DNA of 64,000 nucleotides, taken from assembly GCF_003633715.1 (NCBI RefSeq), contig NZ_RBIE01000004.1:16641-80640 (forward strand). The letters run 5' to 3'. The translations under genes and the position numbers were made by a program. Position 1 is the first letter of the stretch. Each line of letters begins with the position of its first letter. This DNA comes from Thermovibrio guaymasensis. Its GTDB lineage: Bacteria; Aquificota; Aquificia; Desulfurobacteriales; Desulfurobacteriaceae. This document shows, piece by piece, positions 54,880-63,824 of this stretch. The notes under the pieces are model-generated. The model saw nothing but the letters and a program-made list of their open reading frames with translations. It did no database searches and was not told the origin of the DNA.

Positions 54880-56180
54880 TACAGGAGCTCCCTAACCTCT
54901 TTAAAGGCAACCTCAGCAGCTTTAACAGTTTTCTCAATGTCCTCTTCTGTATGGGCTGTTGATACAAAGGCAACTTCAAACTGGGACGGTGCTAGGTAAA
55001 TTCCCTCTTTTAGCATTCTCCTGAAGAACTTTGCGTAGGCCTCTGTGTTTGCCGTTAGGGCGTCTTGGTAGTTCTTCACGTCAACCGGAGTAAAGTAGAT
55101 TATTGAGATACTTTCAATTTGCTTGAAGGATACTTTATCTGAAACCCCCGCCTCTTTAGCGGCTTCCTTTAGGCCCTCTGAGAGCTTCTGTGTTTTTTTC
55201 CTTAGTTCTTCGTAGACTCCAGGCTTTTGGAGCTCCTTAAGAGTAGCTATTCCAGCAGCCATTGCAAGGGGGTTTCCAGATAGGGTTCCTGCCTGGTAAA
55301 CCGGCCCTTCAGGAGCAAGGTGGTCCATTATCTCCTTCTTTCCTCCAAAGGCTCCGACCGGTAATCCTCCGCCGATAATCTTTCCAAAGCAGGATAGGTC
55401 AGGAGTCACTCCGAAGTACTCCTGAGCTCCTCCCAGTGAAAGCCTAAACCCTGTAATAACTTCATCAAATATTAGAACTATTCCCTTTTCAGCCGTAATT
55501 TCCCTAACTGCCTCAAGGAAGCTAGGTTCTGGAATAATCAGTCCAGCGTTTGCCATAACAGGTTCCATTATTACTGCAGCAACCTCATCTCCAACTTCGT
55601 CAATTACTTTTTTTAGGGCGTCAATATCGTTGAAAGGTACAGTAATTGTATGCTTTGCAAAGTCTTCAGGAATTCCAGGGCTTGTTGGAACTCCAAAGGT
55701 TGTAAGTCCTGAGCCAGCCTTTACGAGTAAGGCATCAACGTGACCGTGGTAACCTCCTTCAAACTTGATTACCTTGTTCCTTCCCGTATATCCCCTTGCA
55801 AGCCTTATGGCAGACATTGTAGCTTCGGTTCCTGAGTTAACCATTCTAACCTTCTCAACTGAAGGAACCAGCTCAACTATCATCTTTGCAAGTTCAACTT
55901 CAAGCTCGGTTGGAGCTCCGTAGCTCGTTCCCTTTTCAGCCTGATTCTTTATTACCTCGACGACTTTCGGGTGGGCGTGCCCTAAGATCATAGGTCCCCA
56001 TGAGCAGACGTAGTCAATGTACTCATTTCCGTCAACGTCCCAGATGTGGCTTCCCTTAGCCCTCTCTATGAACCTGGGAACGTCTCCAACGGACTTAAAA
56101 GCCCTTACGGGGCTGTTTACTCCTCCGGGTATGTACTTCTTAGCCTCTTCAAAGAGGGCCTTTGAACGTTCAACTTTCAT
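54879..56180 (-). CDS. hemL: Glutamate-1-semialdehyde 2,1-aminomutase
   Basis: A 433-aa PLP enzyme making 5-aminolevulinate for haem. IPGGVNSPVRAFKSV, VNSGTEATMSAIRLARG, IFDEVITGFR and FGKIIGGGLPVGAFGG (PLP Lys) match GSAM. Full length. Relevant to the haem demand implied by the octaheme cytochrome. Confidence 0.96.
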   Translation of the reverse strand: MKVERSKALFEEAKKYIPGGVNSPVRAFKSVGDVPRFIERAKGSHIWDVDGNEYIDYVCSWGPMILGHAHPKVVEVIKNQAEKGTSYGAPTELEVELAKMIVELVPSVEKVRMVNSGTEATMSAIRLARGYTGRNKVIKFEGGYHGHVDALLVKAGSGLTTFGVPTSPGIPEDFAKHTITVPFNDIDALKKVIDEVGDEVAAVIMEPVMANAGLIIPEPSFLEAVREITAEKGIVLIFDEVITGFRLSLGGAQEYFGVTPDLSCFGKIIGGGLPVGAFGGKKEIMDHLAPEGPVYQAGTLSGNPLAMAAGIATLKELQKPGVYEELRKKTQKLSEGLKEAAKEAGVSDKVSFKQIESISIIYFTPVDVKNYQDALTANTEAYAKFFRRMLKEGIYLAPSQFEVAFVSTAHTEEDIEKTVKAAEVAFKEVRELL

Positions 56181-56197
56181 CTTCCTCTACCTCCTCC

Positions 56198-56782
56198 TTA
56201 TAACTTTCCTTTTGTTGATGGAATTCCATTTACTCTGTCATCTATTGCCACTGCAACCCTTAAAGCCCTTGCAACGGCCTTGAAGGTCCCCTCAGCCATG
56301 TGGTGGAGGTTTAAACCGTAGTGGCAGTTTATGTGGAGGTTGCACTTGAGAGAGTGGGAGAAGGACTTCCAGAACTCCCTCAAGAGGTCAAACTCTATTC
56401 CCATTAAGGTCTTAAACTCTGGAAAACCTCTATAGACGAAGTAGGGGCGTCCGGACAAGTCAATTGCTGCAGAGATTAACGTTTCATCCATTGGAAGAGT
56501 GAAAAAGCCGTACCTGTTGATTCCCCTTTTATCTCTCAGGGCCTTTTCTAGGGCAGTTCCAAGGGTTATTCCAACGTCCTCAATTAGGTGATGGTGGTCA
56601 ACTTCAACGTCTCCAGTTGCAACTACTTCAAGGTCAAAGAGGGAATGGCGGGAAAAGAGCTCCAGCATGTGGGTTAAAAATGGAACGTCTGTTTTTACTG
56701 AGTAGTTTCCGCTTCCGTCAAGGTTTATTCTAACGTAAACAGAGGTCTCAGATGTTTTCCTCTCAACAATCCCTTCTCTCAT
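56198..56782 (-). CDS. hisB: Imidazoleglycerol-phosphate dehydratase
   Basis: A 194-aa monofunctional HisB. DHHHLIEDVGITLG and CHYGLNLHHMAEGTFKA are the two metal-binding His blocks. RNLDGSG-like ETSVYVRINLDGSG opens it. No HisB phosphatase domain is attached. It lies between pheA and hemL. Confidence 0.95.
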   Translation of the reverse strand: MREGIVERKTSETSVYVRINLDGSGNYSVKTDVPFLTHMLELFSRHSLFDLEVVATGDVEVDHHHLIEDVGITLGTALEKALRDKRGINRYGFFTLPMDETLISAAIDLSGRPYFVYRGFPEFKTLMGIEFDLLREFWKSFSHSLKCNLHINCHYGLNLHHMAEGTFKAVARALRVAVAIDDRVNGIPSTKGKL

Positions 56783-56784
56783 GT

Positions 56785-57861
56785 CTACTCCTTAAATCCA
56801 GCAGGATATGAGCCTAAGACTTTGAAGAAGGAGCAGTTCTCTTCAAGCTCCTTTAGAGCCTTTGCCACCCTATCCTCCTTCCTGTGTCCGTCAAGGTCAA
56901 CGAAAAATACGTACTCCCAGGGTTTTTTCTTTGTGGGCCTTGATTCAATCTTTGTGAGGTTAACATCGTAAACTGCAAAGGGCTGGAGGGCTTTAAAAAG
57001 GGCTCCAGCTCTGTGGCGGGTGCTAAACATTATTGAGGTCTTATCCCTTCCGCTTGGATAGTCTGAGTCCCTCTTTCCGATTATCAGGAAACGGGTAAAG
57101 TTCTTCGTTAGCTCCTGAATGTTCTTTGCAAGGATGTTTAGATCGTAAAGTAGTGCTGCAGCTTCACTGGCAACTGCAGCAGAGCCGGGTTCTGAACTAG
57201 CAATTTCAGCAGCTTTAGAAGTGCTTGAAACTTCCACTAAATCTGCCTTTGGAAGGTTTTCTGAGAGCCACTTCCTTGCCTGAGCTAGAGCGTGGCGGTG
57301 GGAGTAGACTTTTCTTATGTCTGATAGGGAGTTCTCTTTACTCATAAGGTGTAGGTTAACGGGAATAAAGACCTCTCCGCTTATCTTTAAGTCGGTATCA
57401 AGGAACATGTCTATCGTGTAGTTGACTATCCCCTCTATTGAGTTCTCAATAGGAACTACTCCGTAATCAACCCTTCCCTTTTCAACTTCATCAAAGACTT
57501 CAGTAATTGAGTCCTTAGGCCTTAAGTCTGAAGAAGTTCCAAAGTGTTTGATGGCTGCAAGGTGGGTGAAGGTTGCCTGAGGTCCTAAAAATACAACTCG
57601 TGTTGGCTCTTCTAAAGCCCTACAGGCCGAAATTATCTCCCTGAAGATCGCCCTTATACTCTCTGGAGGAAGAGGCCCTTGATTTAGCTCTTCAAGCTTT
57701 GAGAGGATCTTTGCCTCCCTTCCGGGTACGTAAAAGGGTAGTCCTTCCTTTTTCTTTATCTGACCTACTTCCTTTGCAAGTTCTGCTCTCCTGTTTAAGA
57801 GAGAGAGTATCTCCCTGTCAATCTGGTCAATCTCTTTCCTTAGAGTTTCCAGTCTCTTCAT
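56785..57861 (-). CDS. pheA: Bifunctional chorismate mutase / prephenate dehydratase (P-protein)
   Basis: A 358-aa protein of phenylalanine synthesis. The chorismate mutase AroQ helix (LRKEIDQIDREILSLLNRRA) opens it. The dehydratase domain has GPQATFTHLAA, YGVVPIENSIEGIVN and NFTRFLIIG. A C-terminal ACT domain with the ESRP motif (KIESRPTKKKPWEYVFF) gives Phe feedback. The ATG at 57861 follows AGGAGTTTG; a GTG 12 nt earlier is less likely. Confidence 0.94.
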   Translation of the reverse strand: MKRLETLRKEIDQIDREILSLLNRRAELAKEVGQIKKKEGLPFYVPGREAKILSKLEELNQGPLPPESIRAIFREIISACRALEEPTRVVFLGPQATFTHLAAIKHFGTSSDLRPKDSITEVFDEVEKGRVDYGVVPIENSIEGIVNYTIDMFLDTDLKISGEVFIPVNLHLMSKENSLSDIRKVYSHRHALAQARKWLSENLPKADLVEVSSTSKAAEIASSEPGSAAVASEAAALLYDLNILAKNIQELTKNFTRFLIIGKRDSDYPSGRDKTSIMFSTRHRAGALFKALQPFAVYDVNLTKIESRPTKKKPWEYVFFVDLDGHRKEDRVAKALKELEENCSFFKVLGSYPAGFKE

Positions 57862-57949
57862 CAAACTCCTCACAGTTACACTCTTTTGGCTTTAGACGGA
57901 GGAATACGAAAACAGCAAAGGCTAAGATAACAACTAACGATACAAACAT
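57827..57949 (-). CDS. 40-aa membrane peptide with a Cys pair, upstream of pheA
   Basis: A short frame between the HD-GYP stop and pheA. It has one hydrophobic segment (FVSLVVILAFAVFVFL) then a Cys-x-Cys and an acidic tail (KECNCEEFDEE). It overlaps pheA by 35 nt. There is no clear ribosome binding site, so it is a weak candidate; the membrane-plus-CxC design is what makes it worth listing. Confidence 0.3.
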   Translation of the reverse strand: MFVSLVVILAFAVFVFLRLKPKECNCEEFDEETGNSKERD

Positions 57950-57958
57950 TCAACTATT

Positions 57959-59545
57959 TTAACTTAATTTATCAGAGTCTGTCTTTTTTGGAAGGAGCTT
58001 CTCTATCTCTCTCCAGGCCTTTACGGCTGCTTCAACTACTTCTGGATCGTAAAGGGTTCCTTTATTTTCAACCAGGTGTTTGAGAACCTCCTCAGGAGAG
58101 TAACTCTTTTTGTAGGGCCTTTCTGCTGAAAGTGCTTCTATGACGTCTGCTACTGCAATTATCTTTGCAAAGGAGGGTATTTCTTTACACTTAAGCCCTT
58201 CCGGGTATCCGCTTCCGTTACACCTTTCGTGGTGGTATAAAACTGCAGGGAGAATATCGTTTAGTAGTTCTATAGGTCTTAAGATTTCATAGCCTATGGT
58301 TGAGTGCCTTTTAACCTCTTTATACTCCTTGGGAGTTAACTTACCGCGTTTATCAATTATCTCTTTGTCAACTCCTATTTTTCCGATATCGTGTAGGATT
58401 CCAGAAATCTTTAACTTTTCAAGCTCCTCTTCTTTGAGTCCCATTTCTTTCCCGATAAGGACCGAGATCTCAGCAACCCTCTGGCTGTGCCCTTTAGTCC
58501 ACGGAGATATTGCGTCAATAGCGTTTGCAAGGGCCGTTATTGTCTGTAAAAAGAGTTTTTCTTTCTCTATTCTTTCCCTGAAAGCTAGGAAAATCATGTC
58601 AATTATGTTTAGTAGAATACTTAAGAAATGATCAGGGATTTTCCCTTTAAAGCATATAACTATATCTTTGTTGTTAATTAAGGAAACTGAGTGTTTACAC
58701 TTTTCAATTTTGTTTCCCTTGATAACCTTAACTTCAACCCCCAAAATCTCCTTTAGCTTACTTTCCAAACTCTTGATAAAGGTATTCTCATCCTTTGTCT
58801 CTATTAAAAGTTTCAGTAAGTAAGACGTTAAGTTAAGGATTTTCTCATCTATTGAATGTTCTCTTTCAATTTCATCGTACATTTCAAGGAATTTATTTTC
58901 TATGATACTGAACTCATCTTTTCCTTTTGGTTTATACTTAGAAAAACCTCCGCCTTGCCAACTATCAAGGAGTTCTATAATTCTGGTAGTTCTCCTTTTT
59001 AGGAGGAAGTAGCTAACTAAAAAGGCTATAAAGAGAATGAGGAAGCTGGAAACTTCAACCGCAATGAGTCTTTTCCTTAGAAGTTCAAACTTTCTATGAA
59101 TCCTTTGGGTTGAGTAAAGGACCTCTACGTAAATGGGTAAAGTTGATGGGATTTTTTTAACTTCTCTGTAAAAGCAAGGGGATTCTAGGAGGTTGTGGTT
59201 ACAGAGCGGAAGTTCTATAAAAGGGTTCCTTTTAACTTCCAGTATTTTATTTGAAGGTGAGAACTGGTAGAGGGAGACTAAAGCTAAGTCTGGGTCACTC
59301 TTCAGTAGTGTGTTAACTGTTGAGAAAACCTCACTGTACTTGTAGTTTTTGAACTCTTGAATGAAGTTTTTTGTTAGGAGCTCCACTTCCGAACGGGTCT
59401 TTATCTTAAACTGATAGACGGTCATTCTTTCAAAGTTTTTCAATAGGAAGAAGTGGATAAATAGGAAGACGAAGAGGAGTATGAAAGAGAAGAAAGTGTA
59501 GATCTTAAAAAAAATAGAGTCTTTAACCTTTAGGCGATAGGGCAT
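57959..59545 (-). CDS. Membrane HD-GYP phosphodiesterase with periplasmic sensor
   Basis: A 528-aa protein. Two membrane segments (about 12-33 and 149-169) bracket a periplasmic sensor region with Cys residues (LCNHNLLESPCF). A cytoplasmic linker leads to HD-GYP: HSQRVAEIS, ILHDIGKIGV (HD) and YHHERCNGSGYPEGL (GYP). It would hydrolyse cyclic di-GMP in response to an outside signal. Its start overlaps the ferritin-like gene by 23 nt. Confidence 0.9.
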   Translation of the reverse strand: MPYRLKVKDSIFFKIYTFFSFILLFVFLFIHFFLLKNFERMTVYQFKIKTRSEVELLTKNFIQEFKNYKYSEVFSTVNTLLKSDPDLALVSLYQFSPSNKILEVKRNPFIELPLCNHNLLESPCFYREVKKIPSTLPIYVEVLYSTQRIHRKFELLRKRLIAVEVSSFLILFIAFLVSYFLLKRRTTRIIELLDSWQGGGFSKYKPKGKDEFSIIENKFLEMYDEIEREHSIDEKILNLTSYLLKLLIETKDENTFIKSLESKLKEILGVEVKVIKGNKIEKCKHSVSLINNKDIVICFKGKIPDHFLSILLNIIDMIFLAFRERIEKEKLFLQTITALANAIDAISPWTKGHSQRVAEISVLIGKEMGLKEEELEKLKISGILHDIGKIGVDKEIIDKRGKLTPKEYKEVKRHSTIGYEILRPIELLNDILPAVLYHHERCNGSGYPEGLKCKEIPSFAKIIAVADVIEALSAERPYKKSYSPEEVLKHLVENKGTLYDPEVVEAAVKAWREIEKLLPKKTDSDKLS

Positions 59546-60035
59546 TAATTAACCTCTGAAGTCTTTCCCTGTGAACCATCTCCCTCTTTAGAAAGGGATA
59601 GATAACGTCTCTGTAGGAGCTTGATTCTGGTAAGTCTAGTATTTGCTGGTAGAGTTCAATTGCAGCATTTTCACCTGCAATGTCCTCTTTTAGTAGGTGG
59701 ATTAGCCTCTTTCCCGTTTGAGGAGGCCAAGCTGCAACGGTAGGATTTGCTCCTTCCTTAATTAAAATTCTCGTTAACTCCCTTGCGTGAACAACTTCAT
59801 CGTTCATGTTTTCAAGGAGAACGGACCAAATTTTCCTCTTTTGAATAATTCCCGAATGGTTAATGTACTGAATAATTGCTCCGTATTCATGGGATATGGC
59901 AAGGTTACAGAGGTTTATAAACTGAGACTCACTGCTTATAGAGGAGTGGGCCTCAGAGGGTAAAGTTTTTAAGTTCACAAGGCCTGCTAAAGAGCCTAAC
60001 ATGAATTTTAGGATTTCTCGCCTTTTCTTATCCAT
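59523..60035 (-). CDS. Exported ferritin-like protein
   Basis: A 170-aa protein with an Arg-rich N-terminus before a hydrophobic stretch (KKRREILKFMLGSLAGLV), a possible Tat signal. The mature part is a four-helix bundle with iron-ligand pairs: EYGAIIQYINH, NDEVVHARE, GENAAIELY and REMVHRERL. Two ExxH motifs match bacterioferritin- and rubrerythrin-type diiron sites. It is probably periplasmic, which is unusual for the fold. Confidence 0.75.
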   Translation of the reverse strand: MDKKRREILKFMLGSLAGLVNLKTLPSEAHSSISSESQFINLCNLAISHEYGAIIQYINHSGIIQKRKIWSVLLENMNDEVVHARELTRILIKEGANPTVAAWPPQTGKRLIHLLKEDIAGENAAIELYQQILDLPESSSYRDVIYPFLKREMVHRERLQRLINALSPKG

Positions 60036-60112
60036 ATTTGCCCCTTATATTATGAGCTGATTTATATTATATACCGCTTTAAATTCTCAAAATATAGATT
60101 TGGAGGAGAGGA

Positions 60113-60301
60113 ATGCCGATTTATGAGTTTAAGTGTAAAGCCTGTGGAAATGAGTTTGAGAAGTTCGTCCTCTCTTACTCCCAGATTAAGGATGTAAAGT
60201 GTCCTAAGTGTGGTGGGGAAGTTGAGAAGAAAGTTTCTGCCTGTGCCGTTGGTGGGAGTTCTGGAACTTCTTCAAGTGGAAGCTGTACTTCTTTTGGCTG
60301 A
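60113..60301 (+). CDS. FmdB-family zinc-ribbon protein
   Basis: A 62-aa protein. MPIYEFKCKACGNEFE and VKCPKCGGEVEK form the FmdB putative regulatory zinc ribbon, followed by a Gly/Ser-rich tail with further Cys. The start follows TTTGGAGGAGAGG. Its role in the cell is not known. Confidence 0.88.
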   Translation: MPIYEFKCKACGNEFEKFVLSYSQIKDVKCPKCGGEVEKKVSACAVGGSSGTSSSGSCTSFG

Positions 60302-60306
60302 GGTAT

Positions 60307-60558
60307 CTAGCGGGCGGGGTTCCCGCCTTCAACGTTTACTTCCTTTCCACAGATTTCAACCTTTCCAAGCTCCCTTAAAATTTCGTCAGGTTTTAACTTC
60401 ATTCCAAACTCTCTGTCTAAGACTAGAGACAAGTTGATTGCAACTTCAGTCAAAAGTTCCTTTTCTGGGAGTTTAAGGAGCTCTTTACAGGTTTCCTCAG
60501 GAACTGGAATTTCTGAAATTAACTCGCCTTCTCTTGAAAAGAACCTAACCTTTTTCAC
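60307..60558 (-). CDS. Unrecognised 83-aa protein downstream of trmD
   Basis: A small acidic protein (KVRFFSREGELISEIPVP, then ELLKLPEKELLTEVAINL) with two Cys and no membrane segment. No family is recognised. The start lies 14 nt inside trmD, so it is coupled to the rimM-trmD operon. Confidence 0.6.
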   Translation of the reverse strand: MKKVRFFSREGELISEIPVPEETCKELLKLPEKELLTEVAINLSLVLDREFGMKLKPDEILRELGKVEICGKEVNVEGGNPAR

Positions 60559-61303
60559 TCCCTTTCTCCTTTTCTATTTTCTTTAAGATCTCAAGTTCCT
60601 CTTTAGTTAAGAGGCCTTTTCTCTTCAAATTTTCAATTATTTCTGGCCTCCTTTCAAGGGTTTTCCTTAGACTCTGTTCCTTTCTCCAGCTCTCTATCTT
60701 CTTGTGGTGACCGGAGAGTAGTACTTCAGGAACTTTCATTCCCCTAAACTCTGCAGGTCGGGTGTAGTTTGGATAGCCAAGTAATCCCCTATCTGAAAAT
60801 GAGTCTGCCCTTAAACTCTCTAAGTTCCCTAGAACTCCTGGAATCAGCCTTAAAACTGCGTCCATTATAACCATTGCTGGAAGTTCACCGCCGGTTAGAA
60901 CGTAGTCACCTATTGAAACTTCCCTGTCAACGAGTGACTTTACCCTTTCATCAACTCCTTCGTAACGGCCACAGATTATCATGAGGCGGGGCTTCTTTGA
61001 GAGCTCAACTGCCATCTCCTGATTGAACTTCTCTCCCCACGGTTCGGTTAGCAAAACGTAGGGTTTCTCTCCTTCTTTTGTTAGTTCATCGTAAGCTCTG
61101 AAGATAGGTTCAGGTTTTAAAACCATACCTGGACCACCGCCGTAGGGAACGTCGTCAACAACTCTATGTTTGTCCGTTGTAAAGTCTCTAATGTTGTGGA
61201 CTTTAACTTCAACCTTTCCTGAGGAGATAGCTTTCCCTATAACTCCTTCCTTTAAGAAGCAGTCAAATAGGCCTGGAAGGACTGTTAAAACGTCTATTCT
61301 CAT
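60545..61303 (-). CDS. trmD: tRNA (guanine-37-N1)-methyltransferase TrmD
   Basis: A 252-aa trefoil-knot (SPOUT) methyltransferase. RIDVLTVLPGLFDCF opens it, VDDVPYGGGPGMVLKPEPIF is the middle block, and IGDYVLTGGELPAMVIMDA forms the knot. It overlaps rimM by 4 nt. Confidence 0.95.
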   Translation of the reverse strand: MRIDVLTVLPGLFDCFLKEGVIGKAISSGKVEVKVHNIRDFTTDKHRVVDDVPYGGGPGMVLKPEPIFRAYDELTKEGEKPYVLLTEPWGEKFNQEMAVELSKKPRLMIICGRYEGVDERVKSLVDREVSIGDYVLTGGELPAMVIMDAVLRLIPGVLGNLESLRADSFSDRGLLGYPNYTRPAEFRGMKVPEVLLSGHHKKIESWRKEQSLRKTLERRPEIIENLKRKGLLTKEELEILKKIEKEKGSEKG

Positions 61304-61869
61304 TCCATTCCCTCAATTAGGGAAACGACTAGTTTCTTTCCTTTTAGGTCAACTTCCTTGACGAACTCTCCGATGAATGGAACTAGGATAACTTTTCCGT
61401 TTTCTTTTTCAATTTCAAGTATGTGGCTTGCAGGCTGTTCAAAGATTCCCTTTACCTTTCCTAATCTCTCTCCTTTCTCGTCGTAAACTTCAAGACCGAT
61501 TAGGTCTTCGTAGTAGAACTCTCCCTCTTCCAGTGGAGCTCTTTCCTCTTCTTTAATCCAGAGCTCTCCGCCGATTCTCTCCTCAGCCCCTGAGCGGTCC
61601 TCAATTCCCTTAAGCTTAAGCAGGTAGATGTCCTTGTAAGGTTTGAGCCCTTCAATGGGGAGCTCCTCCTTCCTTGTTCCTCTGTAAAGGGTAACCTTAT
61701 CTATGACCTCCATCTGCCTTTCAAATATGTCAGACTCAGATTTAACCTTGAGTTCACCTTTTAGACCGTGAACTCCGACAACTTTACCGATTAGTATTTC
61801 TCCTTCATGGCTAAAAGCTTTTCTTTTCCTCCTCTCAAGTATATCCTTTAAACTCCTCTTCCTTTTCAC
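61300..61869 (-). CDS. rimM: Ribosome maturation factor RimM
   Basis: A 189-aa 16S-processing factor. LIGKVVGVHGLKGELKVKS opens the RimM N-domain, and FYYEDLIGLEVYDEKGERLG begins the PRC barrel. A basic 20-residue N-terminal extension is present; an internal start near IGKVVG cannot be excluded. It is coupled to trmD. Confidence 0.9.
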   Translation of the reverse strand: MKRKRSLKDILERRKRKAFSHEGEILIGKVVGVHGLKGELKVKSESDIFERQMEVIDKVTLYRGTRKEELPIEGLKPYKDIYLLKLKGIEDRSGAEERIGGELWIKEEERAPLEEGEFYYEDLIGLEVYDEKGERLGKVKGIFEQPASHILEIEKENGKVILVPFIGEFVKEVDLKGKKLVVSLIEGME

Positions 61870-61991
61870 CCTCTTTCCTCCAGTCTCTTTGAGTAGACTT
61901 TAATAATTCTCCTTTTAACGATTTCATCACTGAATATATTCCTACAGATTTTCCTTTTCCTTAAGATTAAGATTTGTTTTTGTCCTTTCAA

Positions 61992-62017
61992 ATAAAAAAG
62001 GGGGCCGAAGCCCCCTT
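61992..62017 (-). terminator. Terminator after the porin gene
   Basis: On the minus strand GGGGGC, TTCG loop, GCCCCC, then TTTTTTATTT. A strong intrinsic terminator about 23 bases after the porin stop. Confidence 0.9.
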
Positions 62018-62039
62018 ATCGTTTCTTATAAAACTGACC

Positions 62040-63416
62040 TTAGAACTTGAGGTCAGCCTGAGCCCAGACGTGGTGCTCTTGCTCGTCGTCTCCCTTGATT
62101 GCCTTGAAGGCATCGTCTGGATCAAAGTAGTCATAACCAAGTGAGAGGCAGAGGTTCTTGCTGTACTTGTACTTAAGCTCAAGGTCTGCTTCCCAACCGA
62201 TGTCGTCACCGAGGTTCTTGTTGTCAGAAAGCCTGATAACGTCCTCAGCAGCTGTGAAGTAGTGGAGGTCAAGTCCTAGAGCTACTTTATCCATTGGCTT
62301 AGTATGAATCTTGAAGTAAAGGTCTTTGACTCCTGCAACGCTGTAGCCGTTCACTTGCTGTGAAGCTACGTGAACAAGTCCACCACCGTTAAACTGGTAG
62401 AAAGGAGTGTTTGCCCAAACTGTATCAGCGTGGCCGAGCCACTTGTGGGCAGTTGGAAGAACTGACCAGAATGCGTCAATGTCGTTGTCGTTTGGATTGT
62501 CATCACCAGAGTAGTAGTCGTATCCGATAAATACGCTTGGAGCCCATGCTACTTGATCAAATTCAGCACCTGCGCCAACGCTGAAGAAGTAACCGCCGAA
62601 GTCGGCATTTCCGTAATCGCCAGACTGGTATGCACCTTCAATGTTTACTTTAACTTTTGCAACGTCAAGTTCAAATGCAGGAGTTACACGTCCGTAGATT
62701 GTGTTAACGTCAGCATCGGCTCCGAGAGCACTTGATGTTGGGTTAACGTAGATGTCTGTAATTTCGTAAGTTCCACCGATTCCAAACGGCTTAAACTTAC
62801 CCTGCCATGTAGCTACGTAGAGGTCAATGTCGGGTTCTTTTTCTACGGTTGGCCTGAACCAAGCGTCCTGACTTCCATCATCCTTTAACTTTCCGTAGAA
62901 GAATCCGGCAAGTCCGTAGTCTCCAGCTGCGTATCCGACTAAGATACCGTCAATGCTCCTACCACCCTGAGACCATCCAACGGCACCAACTAGCCTTTGA
63001 TTACCGAGGTTAACTTCTTGGCGACCGAGCTTAACGATTACGTTGTCAATTCCAAATGGATTGGAAAGGAGCATGTAAGCTTCATGCATGTAAACGTTGC
63101 TTTTGTCGTTGTCTAGTCCAAGACCTTGTCCACCTTCACCCCATATACCTACAGCTTGAGGTGTAAATACGGCTGTTACGCCATCAGAAAGCTCAGCCTT
63201 GATGTTGAGCCTTGCCCTGTAAGTAGCACCAAGCTCAGCACCTTTACCTGTTCCTACTTCTTGAGCCCACCATTCAATCCTTTCTCTTAACTGACCGCCG
63301 ATTGTTACTTTTGTGCTGCCCATATCCATGTCGGCAGCTTTAGCACTTGGAGCAGCTGGTACTATAAGTGCAGCTGCAAGACCCATTAAGGTCGCTGCTT
63401 TCAGCGCTTTTCTCAT
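62040..63416 (-). CDS. Outer-membrane beta-barrel porin
   Basis: A 458-aa protein with a signal peptide (MRKALKAATLMGLAAALIVP, cleavage near SAKAADM). The mature part alternates short amphipathic strands rich in Gly, Asp and aromatics (TKVTIGGQLRERIEWW, NLCLSLGYDYFDPDD) and ends in the terminal-Phe motif ADLKF, which BamA recognises. It resembles alginate-export or maltoporin-type barrels. The start is placed at MRKALK, preceded by GGGGAGG. It has a near-consensus promoter and its own terminator, so it is probably abundant. Confidence 0.85.
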   Translation of the reverse strand: MRKALKAATLMGLAAALIVPAAPSAKAADMDMGSTKVTIGGQLRERIEWWAQEVGTGKGAELGATYRARLNIKAELSDGVTAVFTPQAVGIWGEGGQGLGLDNDKSNVYMHEAYMLLSNPFGIDNVIVKLGRQEVNLGNQRLVGAVGWSQGGRSIDGILVGYAAGDYGLAGFFYGKLKDDGSQDAWFRPTVEKEPDIDLYVATWQGKFKPFGIGGTYEITDIYVNPTSSALGADADVNTIYGRVTPAFELDVAKVKVNIEGAYQSGDYGNADFGGYFFSVGAGAEFDQVAWAPSVFIGYDYYSGDDNPNDNDIDAFWSVLPTAHKWLGHADTVWANTPFYQFNGGGLVHVASQQVNGYSVAGVKDLYFKIHTKPMDKVALGLDLHYFTAAEDVIRLSDNKNLGDDIGWEADLELKYKYSKNLCLSLGYDYFDPDDAFKAIKGDDEQEHHVWAQADLKF

Positions 63417-63484
63417 CGGGACCTCCCCATTTAAAGTTTTTTTCATCTAGAAGCCTTTTAATTGTTTGCCGTTTCAAGTTCAAA

Positions 63485-63513
63485 ATTTAACATCCTTATC
63501 TTATAAGTGTCAA
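63485..63513 (-). promoter_or_regulatory. Strong promoter of the porin gene
   Basis: Minus-strand TTGACA (63508-63513) and TTAAAT (63485-63490), 17 bases apart. The expected transcript starts near 63478 and gives a leader of about 60 bases. Confidence 0.65.
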
Positions 63514-63591
63514 GTATTCCTTTGGGCCATAAAGACTTTCATTTGCAACATTGCAAAAGTTTAACCTCAGACTTCATTATAAATTAGGCAC

Positions 63592-63620
63592 TTGCACATT
63601 CTATCAAATAAGGCTATATT
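63592..63620 (+). promoter_or_regulatory. Promoter of the tRNA-Thr/tuf unit
   Basis: TTGCAC (63592-63597) and TATATT (63615-63620), 17 bases apart. It lies about 20 bases before the tRNA-Thr gene. Confidence 0.65.
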
Positions 63621-63639
63621 TCTCCTGCGGAACTTCCGT

Positions 63640-63716
63640 GCCCACGTGGCTCAGGAGGTTAGAGCGCACCCTTGGTAAGGGTGAGGTCGGCGGTTCAACT
63701 CCGCCCGTGGGCACCA
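63640..63716 (+). tRNA. tRNA-Thr (anticodon GGT)
   Basis: A complete 77-base tRNA with encoded CCA. Acceptor GCCCACG / CGTGGGC, anticodon stem CACCC / GGGTG with loop TTGGTAA giving GGT, T arm GGCGG / CCGCC. It lies 108 bases before tuf, an arrangement seen in many bacterial tuf operons. Confidence 0.95.
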
Positions 63717-63824
63717 TTTCCCCTTGAATTTTTCCCCTCCTATGCTAAATTTCCTCTTCAGATTTTTTCCACTTTGCCTTTAAATTTGGAAATTCCTAAA
63801 ACTTTATCATTTGGAGGAAGCACC

